This document shows, one piece after another, positions 55,358-64,000 of a stretch of 64,000 nucleotides of DNA (positions are counted from its first letter, which is position 1; every line of letters begins with the position of its first letter). The translations under genes and the position numbers were made by a program. Origin of the DNA: Pseudomonas sp. TH15. Lineage in GTDB: Bacteria > Pseudomonadota > Gammaproteobacteria > Pseudomonadales > Pseudomonadaceae. The stretch lies in the NCBI RefSeq assembly GCF_016651105.1, contig NZ_JAEKEL010000001.1, positions 4,640,001 to 4,704,000 of the forward strand. The letters run 5' to 3'. A model generated the notes under the pieces. It had not been told where the DNA came from. It ran no database searches and saw nothing but the letters and a program-made list of their open reading frames with translations.

Positions 55358-57214
55358 CTACTGATCAACGTCAGGATATGGCCAGATCTGAATCGCAGAC
55401 TTCGCCAGCGCCGCTCCCCTGGCGAGTATTTCCTGCTCCGACCATTCTTCATGGTCATGCAGGTCACGGCTGAGATTCAGCTTGCTCCATTTCAAGAGTT
55501 CCGGTTTCTTGGCTGCCCAAGCGGAGTTGGACAATGCAGGGTTCAGGCTGCTGGTCACCAGTGTCAGATTGCCTAGCGTATGCTTGATTCGATCACGACG
55601 CTGGCTGAATTCCACCTTAATCTGGGGATCATTCTGCACCTCCGCGGGCAGCGGCCAGTACTCCTGCCACTTCACAGGCAGAATATGCTCGATAGTCAAC
55701 CCCGTCGGTAGGCTGACAGCCTCGCTTTTGGCATGCGCCAGCGCCCGCTCAAGGGCCTCGAGCACCGCCCGCACACGGTACTGCGGCCACCACTGGTACA
55801 GCGGGTAGTCGAGTAGCGCATTGCTCAGCTCGCCGTCTTTCGGGAAGCGCACACTTTCCCCTTCGCTGGAGAGCAGGAATGCACCGACCACCTGGGCCGT
55901 AATCTGCTTTTCCCGCTCGAGATGACGAATCAGATCGAGGAATAGTCGGTTGTAGTTCTTGGTGGTCAGGCCACAGATCATCCGACGGAACAGATAGGAC
56001 TCAAGCACCGTCAGGATCGCCTCGAACTCGGTTTTCTGCTGCGGACGCAGTCGCTGGCTACATAGCAGCAGCAACGGATAAACCGTCGAAGTATCGATCA
56101 CCACGAGGCGCGCCAGAAAACGCGACAGACGAGATCCTGCCGTGGGCGAAGAGAACTGGCGAAAATGCTCGGCGTAGGTCTTGAGCAGCGCCATATGCTC
56201 ACTGGCAGAGTTGGCCGGTTCGACGAAACAAGAGCCCCAGTCGGCGGTGTGCTGCACGTAGTTCTTGTATTCGTTAAAGATGTGGCCGACACGAATATCG
56301 CGGCGCATCGCCAGGGTCAGGAAATGGCGGATGAAGATGTCAATGCGTGGACGGTTTTCCCGCCCCTGCTTCACCTCTTCACGCCAGAACTCGCCATCGA
56401 ACTCCGCCCAATGCTCTTCGTACAGCGTATCGATATCACCGCCTTCGCTTTGAGCGCGCCGGAACAGAAAGTTCTTGATCAAGTCCGCCGGCAGCAACTG
56501 CGTACCACGTGCATTGAGCGTCTCAAAGATCACTTGCGATTCGTCGTCTTCGCCGAGATCAATCACCACCAACTGCAAGCCATTGCGAACCACGCCCCAA
56601 AGCGCATCCAGCTGTTTCTCCGGCGACTCTTCGGCTTCTACAGCCTCCGGCCGTAACCACTCCTCGAACTGCCCATAAAAGTACAGGTAGGCGCCGACGA
56701 TGCCCTGATCGTAGCTGAAGTCCACGCCCTTTTTGCTCGCCTGCTTCAACAACGCATCCGGGCTGCCCGCGCCATGTACCGAGGCAAACGCAAGGCGATC
56801 GGCATTGGTTGGCAACAATTTGGGCACCTCTGACGGGTCATCGACCATCGTGTCACTGTTGGAGACCATCGACTCGAAGCGCCCGGCGAAGCGCTCGCTA
56901 CCCCGGCTGCGGCAAAGGTCGCGGGCGGCGATCAGCAGCAACTGCAAGGTGGTGAAGCGCTGCTGCCCATCAATGACCTGACGGCCCTGCACCGACCCCG
57001 TGTCATTACGCAGTTGCTCAAGCACCACGGCACCGAGGAAATGCGGGCGCAGCTTCTCACCAGCCAGCATCACATCGAGCAGGCGCTCGAAGTCCTCCCA
57101 GAGCGGCTGCCAATTATCCTCACGCTTCCATACATAGGGCCGCTGGAACAGCGGAATCTGGTAGCACACCGTGGGTTCGAAGATTCGCAGCAGAGGACGG
57201 CTGTTGGCTTCCAT
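55358..57214 (-). CDS. DUF262-DUF1524 (GmrSD-like) nuclease
   Basis: A 618-residue protein. The N-terminal DUF262 domain (residues 1-300) has IPLFQRPYVW (20-29) and IDGQQRFTTL (81-90), the NTP-dependent part of GmrS-type proteins. The C-terminal DUF1524 domain (about 490-618) has the His-Asn nuclease motif TIEHILPVKW and HTLGNLTLVTSSLNPALSNS, the GmrD-type HNH part. GmrSD cleaves modified phage DNA. Here the two parts are one chain. It is the last gene of the minus-strand defence candidate, 25 bases after the helicase gene. Confidence 0.85.
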   Translation of the reverse strand: MEANSRPLLRIFEPTVCYQIPLFQRPYVWKREDNWQPLWEDFERLLDVMLAGEKLRPHFLGAVVLEQLRNDTGSVQGRQVIDGQQRFTTLQLLLIAARDLCRSRGSERFAGRFESMVSNSDTMVDDPSEVPKLLPTNADRLAFASVHGAGSPDALLKQASKKGVDFSYDQGIVGAYLYFYGQFEEWLRPEAVEAEESPEKQLDALWGVVRNGLQLVVIDLGEDDESQVIFETLNARGTQLLPADLIKNFLFRRAQSEGGDIDTLYEEHWAEFDGEFWREEVKQGRENRPRIDIFIRHFLTLAMRRDIRVGHIFNEYKNYVQHTADWGSCFVEPANSASEHMALLKTYAEHFRQFSSPTAGSRLSRFLARLVVIDTSTVYPLLLLCSQRLRPQQKTEFEAILTVLESYLFRRMICGLTTKNYNRLFLDLIRHLEREKQITAQVVGAFLLSSEGESVRFPKDGELSNALLDYPLYQWWPQYRVRAVLEALERALAHAKSEAVSLPTGLTIEHILPVKWQEYWPLPAEVQNDPQIKVEFSQRRDRIKHTLGNLTLVTSSLNPALSNSAWAAKKPELLKWSKLNLSRDLHDHEEWSEQEILARGAALAKSAIQIWPYPDVDQ

Positions 57215-57239
57215 CGTTCATTCAATCCTTAGTTATTTA

Positions 57240-60190
57240 CTAGCGCAGCCGACTCATCAGCAACTGCTGTCTCGCTCGCGTACAACCTACATACAACCGG
57301 TTGCGGAATACCGGCTGACCAAGGTCGTAAAGGTCGATCATTGGCAACAGCACGACATCGAACTCCAGCCCCTTCACATGCAGCACCGACGTGAAGTGCA
57401 CAAGGTACTTTTTCGACAGATCGATCTGTTCCGATACGCTCATCTTGCGGAAGCTGCCCTCCAGCTCCTGCGCACATAAAGCATGCAGAGACCGGGCGGT
57501 TTCCTGGTCGGGCAATACCACAGCAACCGACTGATTTTCAGGGATAGCGGCGATCGTCTCGCATAGATACCTGAACTCTTCTTCACGCCGAGCAAAGCCA
57601 TGCAGCGTGTAAGCGCCTTGCTCGCTGACCTGATCATGCAGAAGGGCAGCGTCCAACTGCTGTACATCCGTATCGGCTCCGCGCTCGAACAACTGCCGCA
57701 GTACCGCACTTAGCGCAGCGAGATCCGGCTGCCCTTTCTGCCGCAGATTCTCATCCAGCGCCACAAACTCTGGACGCTTGCCAATAGGGAAGCAATCCGC
57801 GATGTGAATTTCCTCGTTGCGCAGCAACTGCTGCGAACGGTCTCCGACCACAGTGATTGCGCTGTAACGCGGATCAGCCTGGGAGGTCATCAAGTAGATC
57901 TGCTGCTCGCTGAAGTCCTGCACTTCATCGACAAACACGCTCTGATAGAAAGGGGCCTCGCGCAGGCTAGCGGGGAGCTTGGCTGTTACTCCGGCACTGA
58001 GGTCGTGAGCCAGGCACAGCAGCAAGTCGATATCCGAATCGCACAGGCGTTGCTCTTCAAGACGCTCCAGTACCTGCCATGCAATGGCCGCATCAGGGAA
58101 GCTGTCGGCGTATTCATACAGCGCCTTTGCATACAGCTCCGCGAAGTTCTTCAGCGGCTTGGCCAGATGGTCCAACGCCGCCTGCCGGAATATCTTAAGC
58201 ACCGAAGTACGGGCCTGTTCATCCTCACCAGGCAACACCTGACTACCGATACCACTGCTGACCCTCAACCACTTCAGCACCTCACCGTCCAGGTAGAGCA
58301 GGGACTTGGGCGTACCAAGCACAATGAACAGCTCATTGACAGGCATGAATTTGGTCTCATACCCGTCACCACTCACTAACGATGGCAGCAGAGCGCGGAC
58401 GCTCGTGCCCGAGAGTGAGGCCTGTACAGCATCATTGAAGGACAAGGGCTGGTTATCCGCCGAGAGGAACTGGTAACAACTGCTCGATACACAGGGCAAT
58501 GCCTCGGCCCCCTCAACAACACTTGCCCTGTACAGCACCAAAACCTGATTGGGTTGCTGGAACAAATCGACAGGTAACTCTGCCAGCCTTTGCGCCAGCT
58601 CCGGAATGCCCTCGCCATAGGCCATGTACTCCCCTACATGAATACTCAGGGTTGCCGGGCCCAGGATTCGCTGAGCCAGCGCCTGAATCCTCTCCAACAA
58701 TTTGGCCCCCAACCGATACAAGGTTCGCTCCGCAGCCAAAGGCGAGAGCAGCTCTTGCACCAGTTCATTAACGCTGGCTGCAAGCGCTTGGTGGGCAGCG
58801 GCAAACTGACTGCGCTGCTGGGCAGTAAACCGTTGCAGCTGCTCACTTTCGACCTCAACCAGCAGTTTCTGCAAGTCGGCGGCAATCACCCGGGCCAGCG
58901 CAAGCCGGGCGGCATTGAGCCAAGCCAGCGTGGTGGTCAGAGAATGCCCCTCGTCGCTGCTGTGTTTGAAGCGTTTGCCAGTACCGCCCGAAGACTCCAG
59001 ATGGCGATAGCTGCGCAGCTTGGAGCGCAACTCGTGATACTCAAGCACCGGTAAACCGGGCATACCTAGACGGCTGCAGGTTTGCTTGAGGTACTGGATC
59101 AGCTCGGCAGTGCGCACAAAGCCGACGCTGCCGTCCTGGGAGAACTTGCCGGCAAACTCCCCTTCCCAGTAGTCGAAGTCGTCGCCGAGAATGGACCGGA
59201 ACGTCTCACGATCCGTAACTTCATTCGAGTTGAAGTCACAGAGCATCTTGGTCCGCCCGAGCGCCGCCGAGGTCTTGCCTGAGCCCGCAACGCCCTCGAC
59301 CCACATCGGCCCAACCGGCTCCCGGGAAATGATCTTGTCCTGATTCGGGGTTCGATTCAGAAAAAGTGCTCATCCAGGCTCATCCGCTCAATTAGCTCGC
59401 CGCCAACTTCATCGTCCACATCATCGAGATCGGCAATCGCCAGTGCCGAATCTTCTTCCTCGTCATCGAGAATCTGCAGCCGCAGTGCGGCAGGCACGGA
59501 CGGTGTCAGCTCTACTGGCACGTCTGCCGGCTGCCCATCTTCTGGTGGGTGTGTAACAACAAGAACCTCTGTCACCGGTGTGTTTAGCAGCCCGGCTTCG
59601 TTGGTTGTTCGCTTCGCAGGTTCGAGCAGCTCCTTGCCAGTGGGGAGCAAAACGGCGACAGGCTTCTCCACACTCTCGGTCTTTGCAGGCTTTTTACTCG
59701 GCACGGTGGTTTGCTTGCCTGCTAAATTAGCCGTTGTCAAAAAGGCTCGCAGATCCATGACCTTTCCCTGGCCGTTAGCATTCTCCACGCCCACCGCCAG
59801 AAAGTTGCGTGCATGACGCTCCAGTTCTTCCAAATCATGGCGACGAAACTGGCGGGCCTCAGTGACCCGGTAATCACCCCAGGCTTTGGAAAAGCTCTCA
59901 AAACCGACTCCTGCCACGGCGCAAAGACGGCCCACCGGTGAGTGCGGAGTGGCATAGCCCGAGCTGGCTTTGGGGTACACCAGCGAGTCAATACCCAGCC
60001 GGAATGTAGCAACCCCCTCTTTCTCACGCTCGATCACCAGTGCCTTGCCGTAGGCGTTGCGCTTAAGATTCCGGTAAGCCAAATCGCCTTCACGGATCAT
60101 ATGCTCGGCGTAATCAATAATCCCTTCAAGGACCTCCAGCTCTTCACGGGCAACCTTGCGCAGGGATGCTTCACTAAGCTGCTTTGCCAT
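57240..60190 (-). pseudogene. Coiled-coil N-domain plus UvrD-type helicase, split by one missing base
   Basis: Two reading frames (59357-60190, and 57240 up to 59370) join if one base is added to an A-run at 59361-59365 (plus strand): MSLDEHFF then continues as LNRTPNQDKIISREPV. The restored 983-residue protein has an N-terminal coiled coil, a beta-rich domain (SPVGRLCAVAGVGFESF), an acidic linker (LDDEEEDSALAIADLDDVDD) and an SF1 helicase core: Q-motif TPNQ, Walker A GVAGSGKT, Walker B VFVDEVQDFS, GDRSQQLLR and VGCTRARQQLLM. The frame break is probably a sequence error. Not UvrD itself; the N-domain loosely recalls HelD. Confidence 0.75.
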
Positions 60191-60393
60191 ACCTGTCACT
60201 CCTTATCCTTGGCAGAAAACGACCACGCCCGACGTAACCCGATAGTCAGGGTAAATCATTTATCTTAGCATTGGCATTAGGCCAGTACGGCTGCGTCGAA
60301 AATGTCTTGAGCCTATAGCGGTAACCCACGCACGGCATCTAACGTCCAGTAGCGGCCAATTGCTGGTCTACAAAAGTTGGAGCTATTTACTCC

Positions 60394-61113
60394 TCATATT
60401 TCATGTGACATTGGTTCATCTGCTTCAAAGATTTGGTTCAGGCTGAACGCTACTTCATACTCAAAAAGCGAGACATTAGGAACTGCCACGATAGCGTGAC
60501 GTAGGTTTGAGCTGATGGATTTCGCAACGATGACGCCCTTCACCATCTTCCCGTGCGCAAGGTTCTTCTTGATCCAGCCCATGTAGCGGCTGATCTGACC
60601 AATGGCACGATCTGCCACACGTCCACGTTTCAGTTCAAAAATCACGAACGCGTCATCTGAATCAAGTGCGAGTATGTCGATTGGCCCAACATCGGTAGGG
60701 TATTCAACTCCATCACGACCTAGAGGATCGACATAGAGGCGAAGGGATTTATCTTCCAGTTTCAGTGATTCGATGTTGTGAGATATGAAGTCGCGTAGCT
60801 GCCATTCCAGTTCAAAAACTGTCTCTCGATCTGAATCTGGCGTGTCTTCGTCTCCAAGAGTCAGGTCTTCGTCTTCGATGGCTTGAATAGCTGTTTTAGG
60901 TGTGCCGGGATGCAGGACCAGAACCTGTGTTTCAGTTTCTTCAGTGACCCATCCCATTCGAGTGAATGCACGACGAAGCTGCTGAGAATTCGTGTTTGGA
61001 TCGATAGGTGGTGCTTCATTAGGATTCTGACGGCACCATTCCTTCATCGGATAGAGCGTGTGCCCCCCATCTAAATCGACCAAAACAACAGAGTATTTCT
61101 TGGGTGGCTGCAT
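60394..61113 (-). CDS. DUF91/NucS-like PD-(D/E)XK nuclease
   Basis: A 239-residue protein from ATG 61113. The C-terminal half carries a complete PD-(D/E)XK site: Asp146 (GPIDILALD), Glu160-x-Lys162 (FELKRG) and Gln173 in RAIGQISRYMGW. The N-terminal half (LVDLDGGHTLYPMKEWCR) is variable. Proteins of this DUF91-like type cut DNA or RNA in repair or defence. Located 200 bases before the coiled-coil helicase gene on the same strand, so the three genes from 61113 to 55358 form one cluster. The gap 60191-60393 shows no gene. Confidence 0.75.
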   Translation of the reverse strand: MQPPKKYSVVLVDLDGGHTLYPMKEWCRQNPNEAPPIDPNTNSQQLRRAFTRMGWVTEETETQVLVLHPGTPKTAIQAIEDEDLTLGDEDTPDSDRETVFELEWQLRDFISHNIESLKLEDKSLRLYVDPLGRDGVEYPTDVGPIDILALDSDDAFVIFELKRGRVADRAIGQISRYMGWIKKNLAHGKMVKGVIVAKSISSNLRHAIVAVPNVSLFEYEVAFSLNQIFEADEPMSHEI

Positions 61114-61542
61114 CTCGGGGCGTCCATGACTGATTTCCTTAGATTTGCAGGTTAGCTGGTGGGTGGTAGGAATACTACTTTGGCAACATTGCTCGCCTAT
61201 CGCCACCGGTGGCAACGCGCAGCTGTCAGCTGATTATGGTTACTACTCATGCTGTTCTAGGGAAAGAAGTCGGTCGGCTAAGTGTACGCTTTTGGCCGAT
61301 TTCTGCCTGTCGCAACAGACCGAAATCGCCCCATACCGGCCGGTCATAGCCGGCGGACTTTCATCCAGCGAACAGCTAAGGGATTTATGTCCCAATTATT
61401 CGATCTCGCAGCCGGCGCTATCTAGCTGCGAAGCCGAGTCAAGGTAGGCGAACGAGACTGCGCATAACGACATTTTCGTTAATATGCGCACAAAAAGCCT
61501 ACTGGAAAGAGCTTTTGTTGTAGTCGAGAGTTCTTGGAGCTA
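61114..61542. other. Gap without recognised gene
   Basis: No supported gene. Contains degenerate copies of a dispersed fragment (GTACGCTTTTGGCCGATTTC near 61283 and GACCGAAATCGCCCC near 61318). Likely holds the promoter of the nuclease-helicase-DUF262 cluster. Confidence 0.45.
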
Positions 61543-61982
61543 TCAAAAGGTCGAGCGGGGCTTTAACAAAGCATCCAAGAATGAGCCGTCCTCTAATGAC
61601 GCGGTAGTCAGAGGTTGAAATACCTTAGTGCTTATTTCTATTTTGTTCTTTGTTCCATTCCTAGGCGAATACACAACAAAGACACTAATGGTGTCGGTGT
61701 GCATAGGGTGCTTAACCATGCCCGAAAAAAATGTGAGCCTATGGCTGGTTTCTTCTTCGTATTTTGCAGAAAGCATAGTGAACGCTTTCCTGATGGCAGC
61801 TTTGTTGATGTGGTAAAGCTCTTGGCTCTCCTGGGTTTTGACGCTTCTGGAAATCACGTTGAGAATGTGATTTGCCGCTTTAGTATCGAACCAGCCTTTT
61901 ACTAGAAAAAAACTAAGAGCGATGCGCCATATGTAGGGATAGCAAGAACGATCGCCGCGAATAACGACATAAGAAAATACAT
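61543..61982 (-). pseudogene. Small membrane-anchored protein, broken by one missing base
   Basis: ATG 61982, with AAGGA upstream, reads MYFLMSLFAAIVLAIPTYGA and loses frame at a run of seven A (61906-61912, plus strand). With eight, LLVFFLVKGWFDTKAANHIL leads into a soluble domain (ELYHINKAAIRKAFTMLSAK) ending KPRSTF at 61543. Restored length is 146 residues with one or two N-terminal membrane helices. No family recognised. Confidence 0.6.
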
Positions 61983-62096
61983 AGAAATCCTTTCCTTTCT
62001 TTAATGAGCAGTCAAAATCAATGCCAGATTTTTAGCCGTGAGTGTGCGCAAAGCAATGCCAAAAAGTTGCTGCGTCTACGAATAATAGACGCTTGG

Positions 62097-62542
62097 TTAA
62101 AACGGCTCATCCGTTTCCAAGAGATTGCTGTAAAAATCCAACCCCTTACCCTGAGCAACCGTTGCAGCACCGCGCATCATGAGGTTAAACCGAGGATCGT
62201 TGGTAAACTTGGCTTGATCAACGTCATAAACGCAAAAACCTGCTGCCGAGAGCAGTACAGCCGCATATTTCTTGTCTGTGTGCACCAACTCTACCGCCCA
62301 AAATACCAAGGCGTTAGCAGCCAAAGCCTTTTCATCGTGCTCCATGATCCAGTCGGGGAATGAAGGAAAAAACTGCTCGGCATGGGCCCACATTGCGTCG
62401 ATTTCGCCAATGATATTGGGGGAATTGGCGCCTGCATGGCTGCAAAAGCACTGATCAGACCACCGTGCATTTTTCCTTTGGCTAGCTTGATTGTGGCTTT
62501 GAAAGGCCATGAACTTAAAACCTTGAATAAAGCCCCGAGCAT
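62097..62542 (-). pseudogene. Unknown small protein, broken by one missing base
   Basis: ATG 62542 follows AAGGA by eight bases. The frame (MLGALFKVLSSWPFKATIKL) fails at a run of five G (62418-62422, plus strand). With six, QAPIPPNIIGEIDAMWAHAE continues to DFYSNLLETDEPF and a stop at 62097; restored length is 148 residues. A weakly hydrophobic segment precedes an acidic helical domain. No family recognised. Same strand and similar size as the preceding small gene. Confidence 0.55.
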
Positions 62543-62863
62543 GTCGCGCGTCCTTACTATCGTGAAAACCTGAGTATGCCAGCCGCATGGCCATAAGCCA
62601 TCGAAGAACGAACGAAGAAGTCACTTGGGAGCTCGCGAGGGGTGCATGGCTGCGAATAACGACATATGGTGAATCCGGTCACGACTGAGCCCCGGCCCTA
62701 GCTCGAACGCATTCGTAGCTTCGCCTAAAATCGCTGCGGAGCCTTCTTCAGATCAGTCAAAATTTAGTCTGTCCCGACTGACCGAAAATGGCCGAAAGGA
62801 GGCCTAGCGGGAGCTACTCCCCCGCATAAACAAATATGGCCGCGTCCTTGAACTAGCGGCCAC
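62543..62863. other. Gap without recognised gene
   Basis: Nothing supported apart from a degenerate dispersed fragment (TGACCGAAAATGGCCGAAAG near 62779) and a possible promoter for the small gene at 62097-62542. Confidence 0.4.
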
Positions 62864-63667
62864 TCACCCCTTCTTCCTAAACAGTTTTTCCACGTAGTAC
62901 GTCACGCTCCACCGATCCTTCGGCCGCGGCTTATAGTGCGTTTTATTCCTCTGCCCCGGCTCCCCACCCACCCCACTCGCCGTGTAGTAATAAAGCGCAA
63001 TCGACCGCCGCGTAATGCCTTCCGGCGTAGTCAACGGCTCCGGATGCCCGTGGTTGCTGTCCTTGTCCGTATTAAAAATCACACAGCGGTTATAAACCGG
63101 CAGCACCTTCTTCAGGCATTTCTTCATCCCTACATCCCAAAGCTCCAGGTTGCCGCCGTACGCCTCCTGCCAATCCTCGGTCAGGTAAACAATCACGTTC
63201 AAGCGCCTTTCAACATTGAGCTTTTTGTTCAGGCGGAAATCCGAGTGCACGCCCAGGAAGCCGCCGGTTTTGGTTTCGTGTAATCCGCCGCCTGCGAAAT
63301 AAGGGTCAGGAATCAGCCCTTGAATGCTGGTGAGTTTTTCGAGGAACTCCAGCATCGGTGCGGAGTTGAAGGTGTTGAAGACGTTCTTCAGGTACGGGCT
63401 GCAGGCGTTGGGGCTGATCTGGCGTTTGAGTTGGCCTTTGTAACCGCGCTCGTAGGTCTGTTCGTTGTGGGTCGGTTCGACCGGGAAGTGTTCGCGGATG
63501 CTGGCGATGACGTCGGTTTGCAGGAAGTTGTCGATGACGATGTGCGGAAATGGCGTGGCTTGGGTGTATTCGCGGGTCAGCGATTCGCCGAAAGCGCTGG
63601 CGGCGTTTTGGTCGAAGTCGAGTTCCGGGGTCAGGGTGATGGGGAGTGTTTGCGTGTTGGCTTGCAT
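62864..63667 (-). CDS. 2OG-Fe(II) dioxygenase (prolyl 4-hydroxylase type)
   Basis: A 267-residue enzyme with the facial triad His141-x-Asp143 (VHSDFR) and His208 (GHPEPL), plus the 2-oxoglutarate-binding Arg220/221 before SIALYYYT. The family uses iron, oxygen and 2-oxoglutarate to hydroxylate peptides or small molecules. FPHIVIDNFLQTD is the typical start of the domain. ATG 63667. Stand-alone, with no obvious partner. Substrate unknown. Confidence 0.85.
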   Translation of the reverse strand: MQANTQTLPITLTPELDFDQNAASAFGESLTREYTQATPFPHIVIDNFLQTDVIASIREHFPVEPTHNEQTYERGYKGQLKRQISPNACSPYLKNVFNTFNSAPMLEFLEKLTSIQGLIPDPYFAGGGLHETKTGGFLGVHSDFRLNKKLNVERRLNVIVYLTEDWQEAYGGNLELWDVGMKKCLKKVLPVYNRCVIFNTDKDSNHGHPEPLTTPEGITRRSIALYYYTASGVGGEPGQRNKTHYKPRPKDRWSVTYYVEKLFRKKG

Positions 63668-63934
63668 TGCCGCTCCAATGATTTTTTGGGCTTTCAGGGC
63701 GGGTCAAACAGGGCCTGGGGCTTGGCGCGGGGCCTGTGTTTGCTCGCTGAGTACAGTGGCGAGCAGGTTGCCATGTCGGCAATGGCCTGCCGAGTGTCCT
63801 TTGCTTAAACGTGGCGCGGCGGTGTTACGGCATGTTTCAGGCTGTCACAAACGCGTCATATTTCCTCTGCTAGTCTTCTCGGCGCCCTGCCCCACACCCC
63901 TGTCCTAGAGCCCCCAACCGAAGGTGCCGCCAAG

Positions 63935-64000
63935 GTGTTTCCGTCTCCCGTTCGCCAGCAAATCATCCTGCGCTCCGACAACCTCCGTTCGGACGACTTC
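63935..64000 (+). CDS. Possible partial gene at the window end
   Basis: GTG 63935 opens an uninterrupted frame (MFPSPVRQQIILRSDN) that runs off the window at 64000. Upstream AAGG is weak. Too short to identify. Confidence 0.3.
   Translation, partial: MFPSPVRQQIILRSDNLRSDDF

Noticed and set aside
1..64000. tRNA, rRNA, CRISPR arrays, integrases or transposases
   Set aside because: None recognised by eye. Short tRNA genes could be missed without a covariance search.

Overview
The window looks like chromosome from a fluorescent Pseudomonas. The genes are GC-rich. Several intergenic regions carry inverted Pseudomonas-type REP palindromes built on a GTAGGAGC core. The gene families (DUF6124 paralogues, an OsmC-YcaO fusion, ChrA, AlaE, many GGDEF/EAL proteins) fit that genus. 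No rRNA, tRNA, CRISPR array, integrase or transposase was recognised.

Layout. 0-9.7 kb is ordinary chromosome: a zinc alcohol dehydrogenase, two cyclic-di-GMP proteins, a hotdog thioesterase, the Mug DNA glycosylase and an OsmC-YcaO protein. 9.8-20.1 kb is the most interesting block: an apparent eight-gene operon (MFS exporter, haem-oxygenase-like metalloenzyme, ATP-grasp ligase, AbrB-type membrane protein, 4-hydroxy-2-oxovalerate aldolase, acylating acetaldehyde dehydrogenase, fold-type I PLP aminotransferase, FAD/NAD(P) protein) divergent from a LysR regulator. It has biosynthetic rather than catabolic logic and looks like an uncharacterised small-molecule cluster, probably making an unusual amino acid or dipeptide. 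20-24 kb holds a SUFU-domain gene and a TonB-dependent receptor. 24-34 kb is accessory and partly AT-rich, with a HEPN-motif protein and a 1256-residue protein with a nuclease-like N-terminus. 34-43.9 kb is mostly housekeeping: serine hydrolase, ChrA, MsrA, secreted proteins, and an ECF sigma/anti-sigma pair divergent from a cupredoxin and a Tat-exported phosphoesterase.

44-55 kb holds many small immunity-like genes without toxins (Imm35-like, colicin/pyocin immunity, SseB, a YwqK/MORN lipoprotein). Within it, a module of two DUF6124 genes, a REP palindrome and a conserved structured leader occurs twice in direct orientation. 55.3-61.1 kb is a candidate defence island on the minus strand: a DUF262-DUF1524 (GmrSD-like) nuclease, a UvrD-type helicase with a coiled-coil N-terminus, and a DUF91-type PD-(D/E)XK nuclease. 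The window ends with small unknown genes, a 2OG-Fe(II) oxygenase and a possible partial gene.

Ten genes appear broken by a single missing base, nine of them in or beside a run of identical bases, and every broken gene has a length of 3n+2. Systematic one-base deletions in the source sequence explain this better than ten independent pseudogenes, so these genes should be read as probably intact in the organism.
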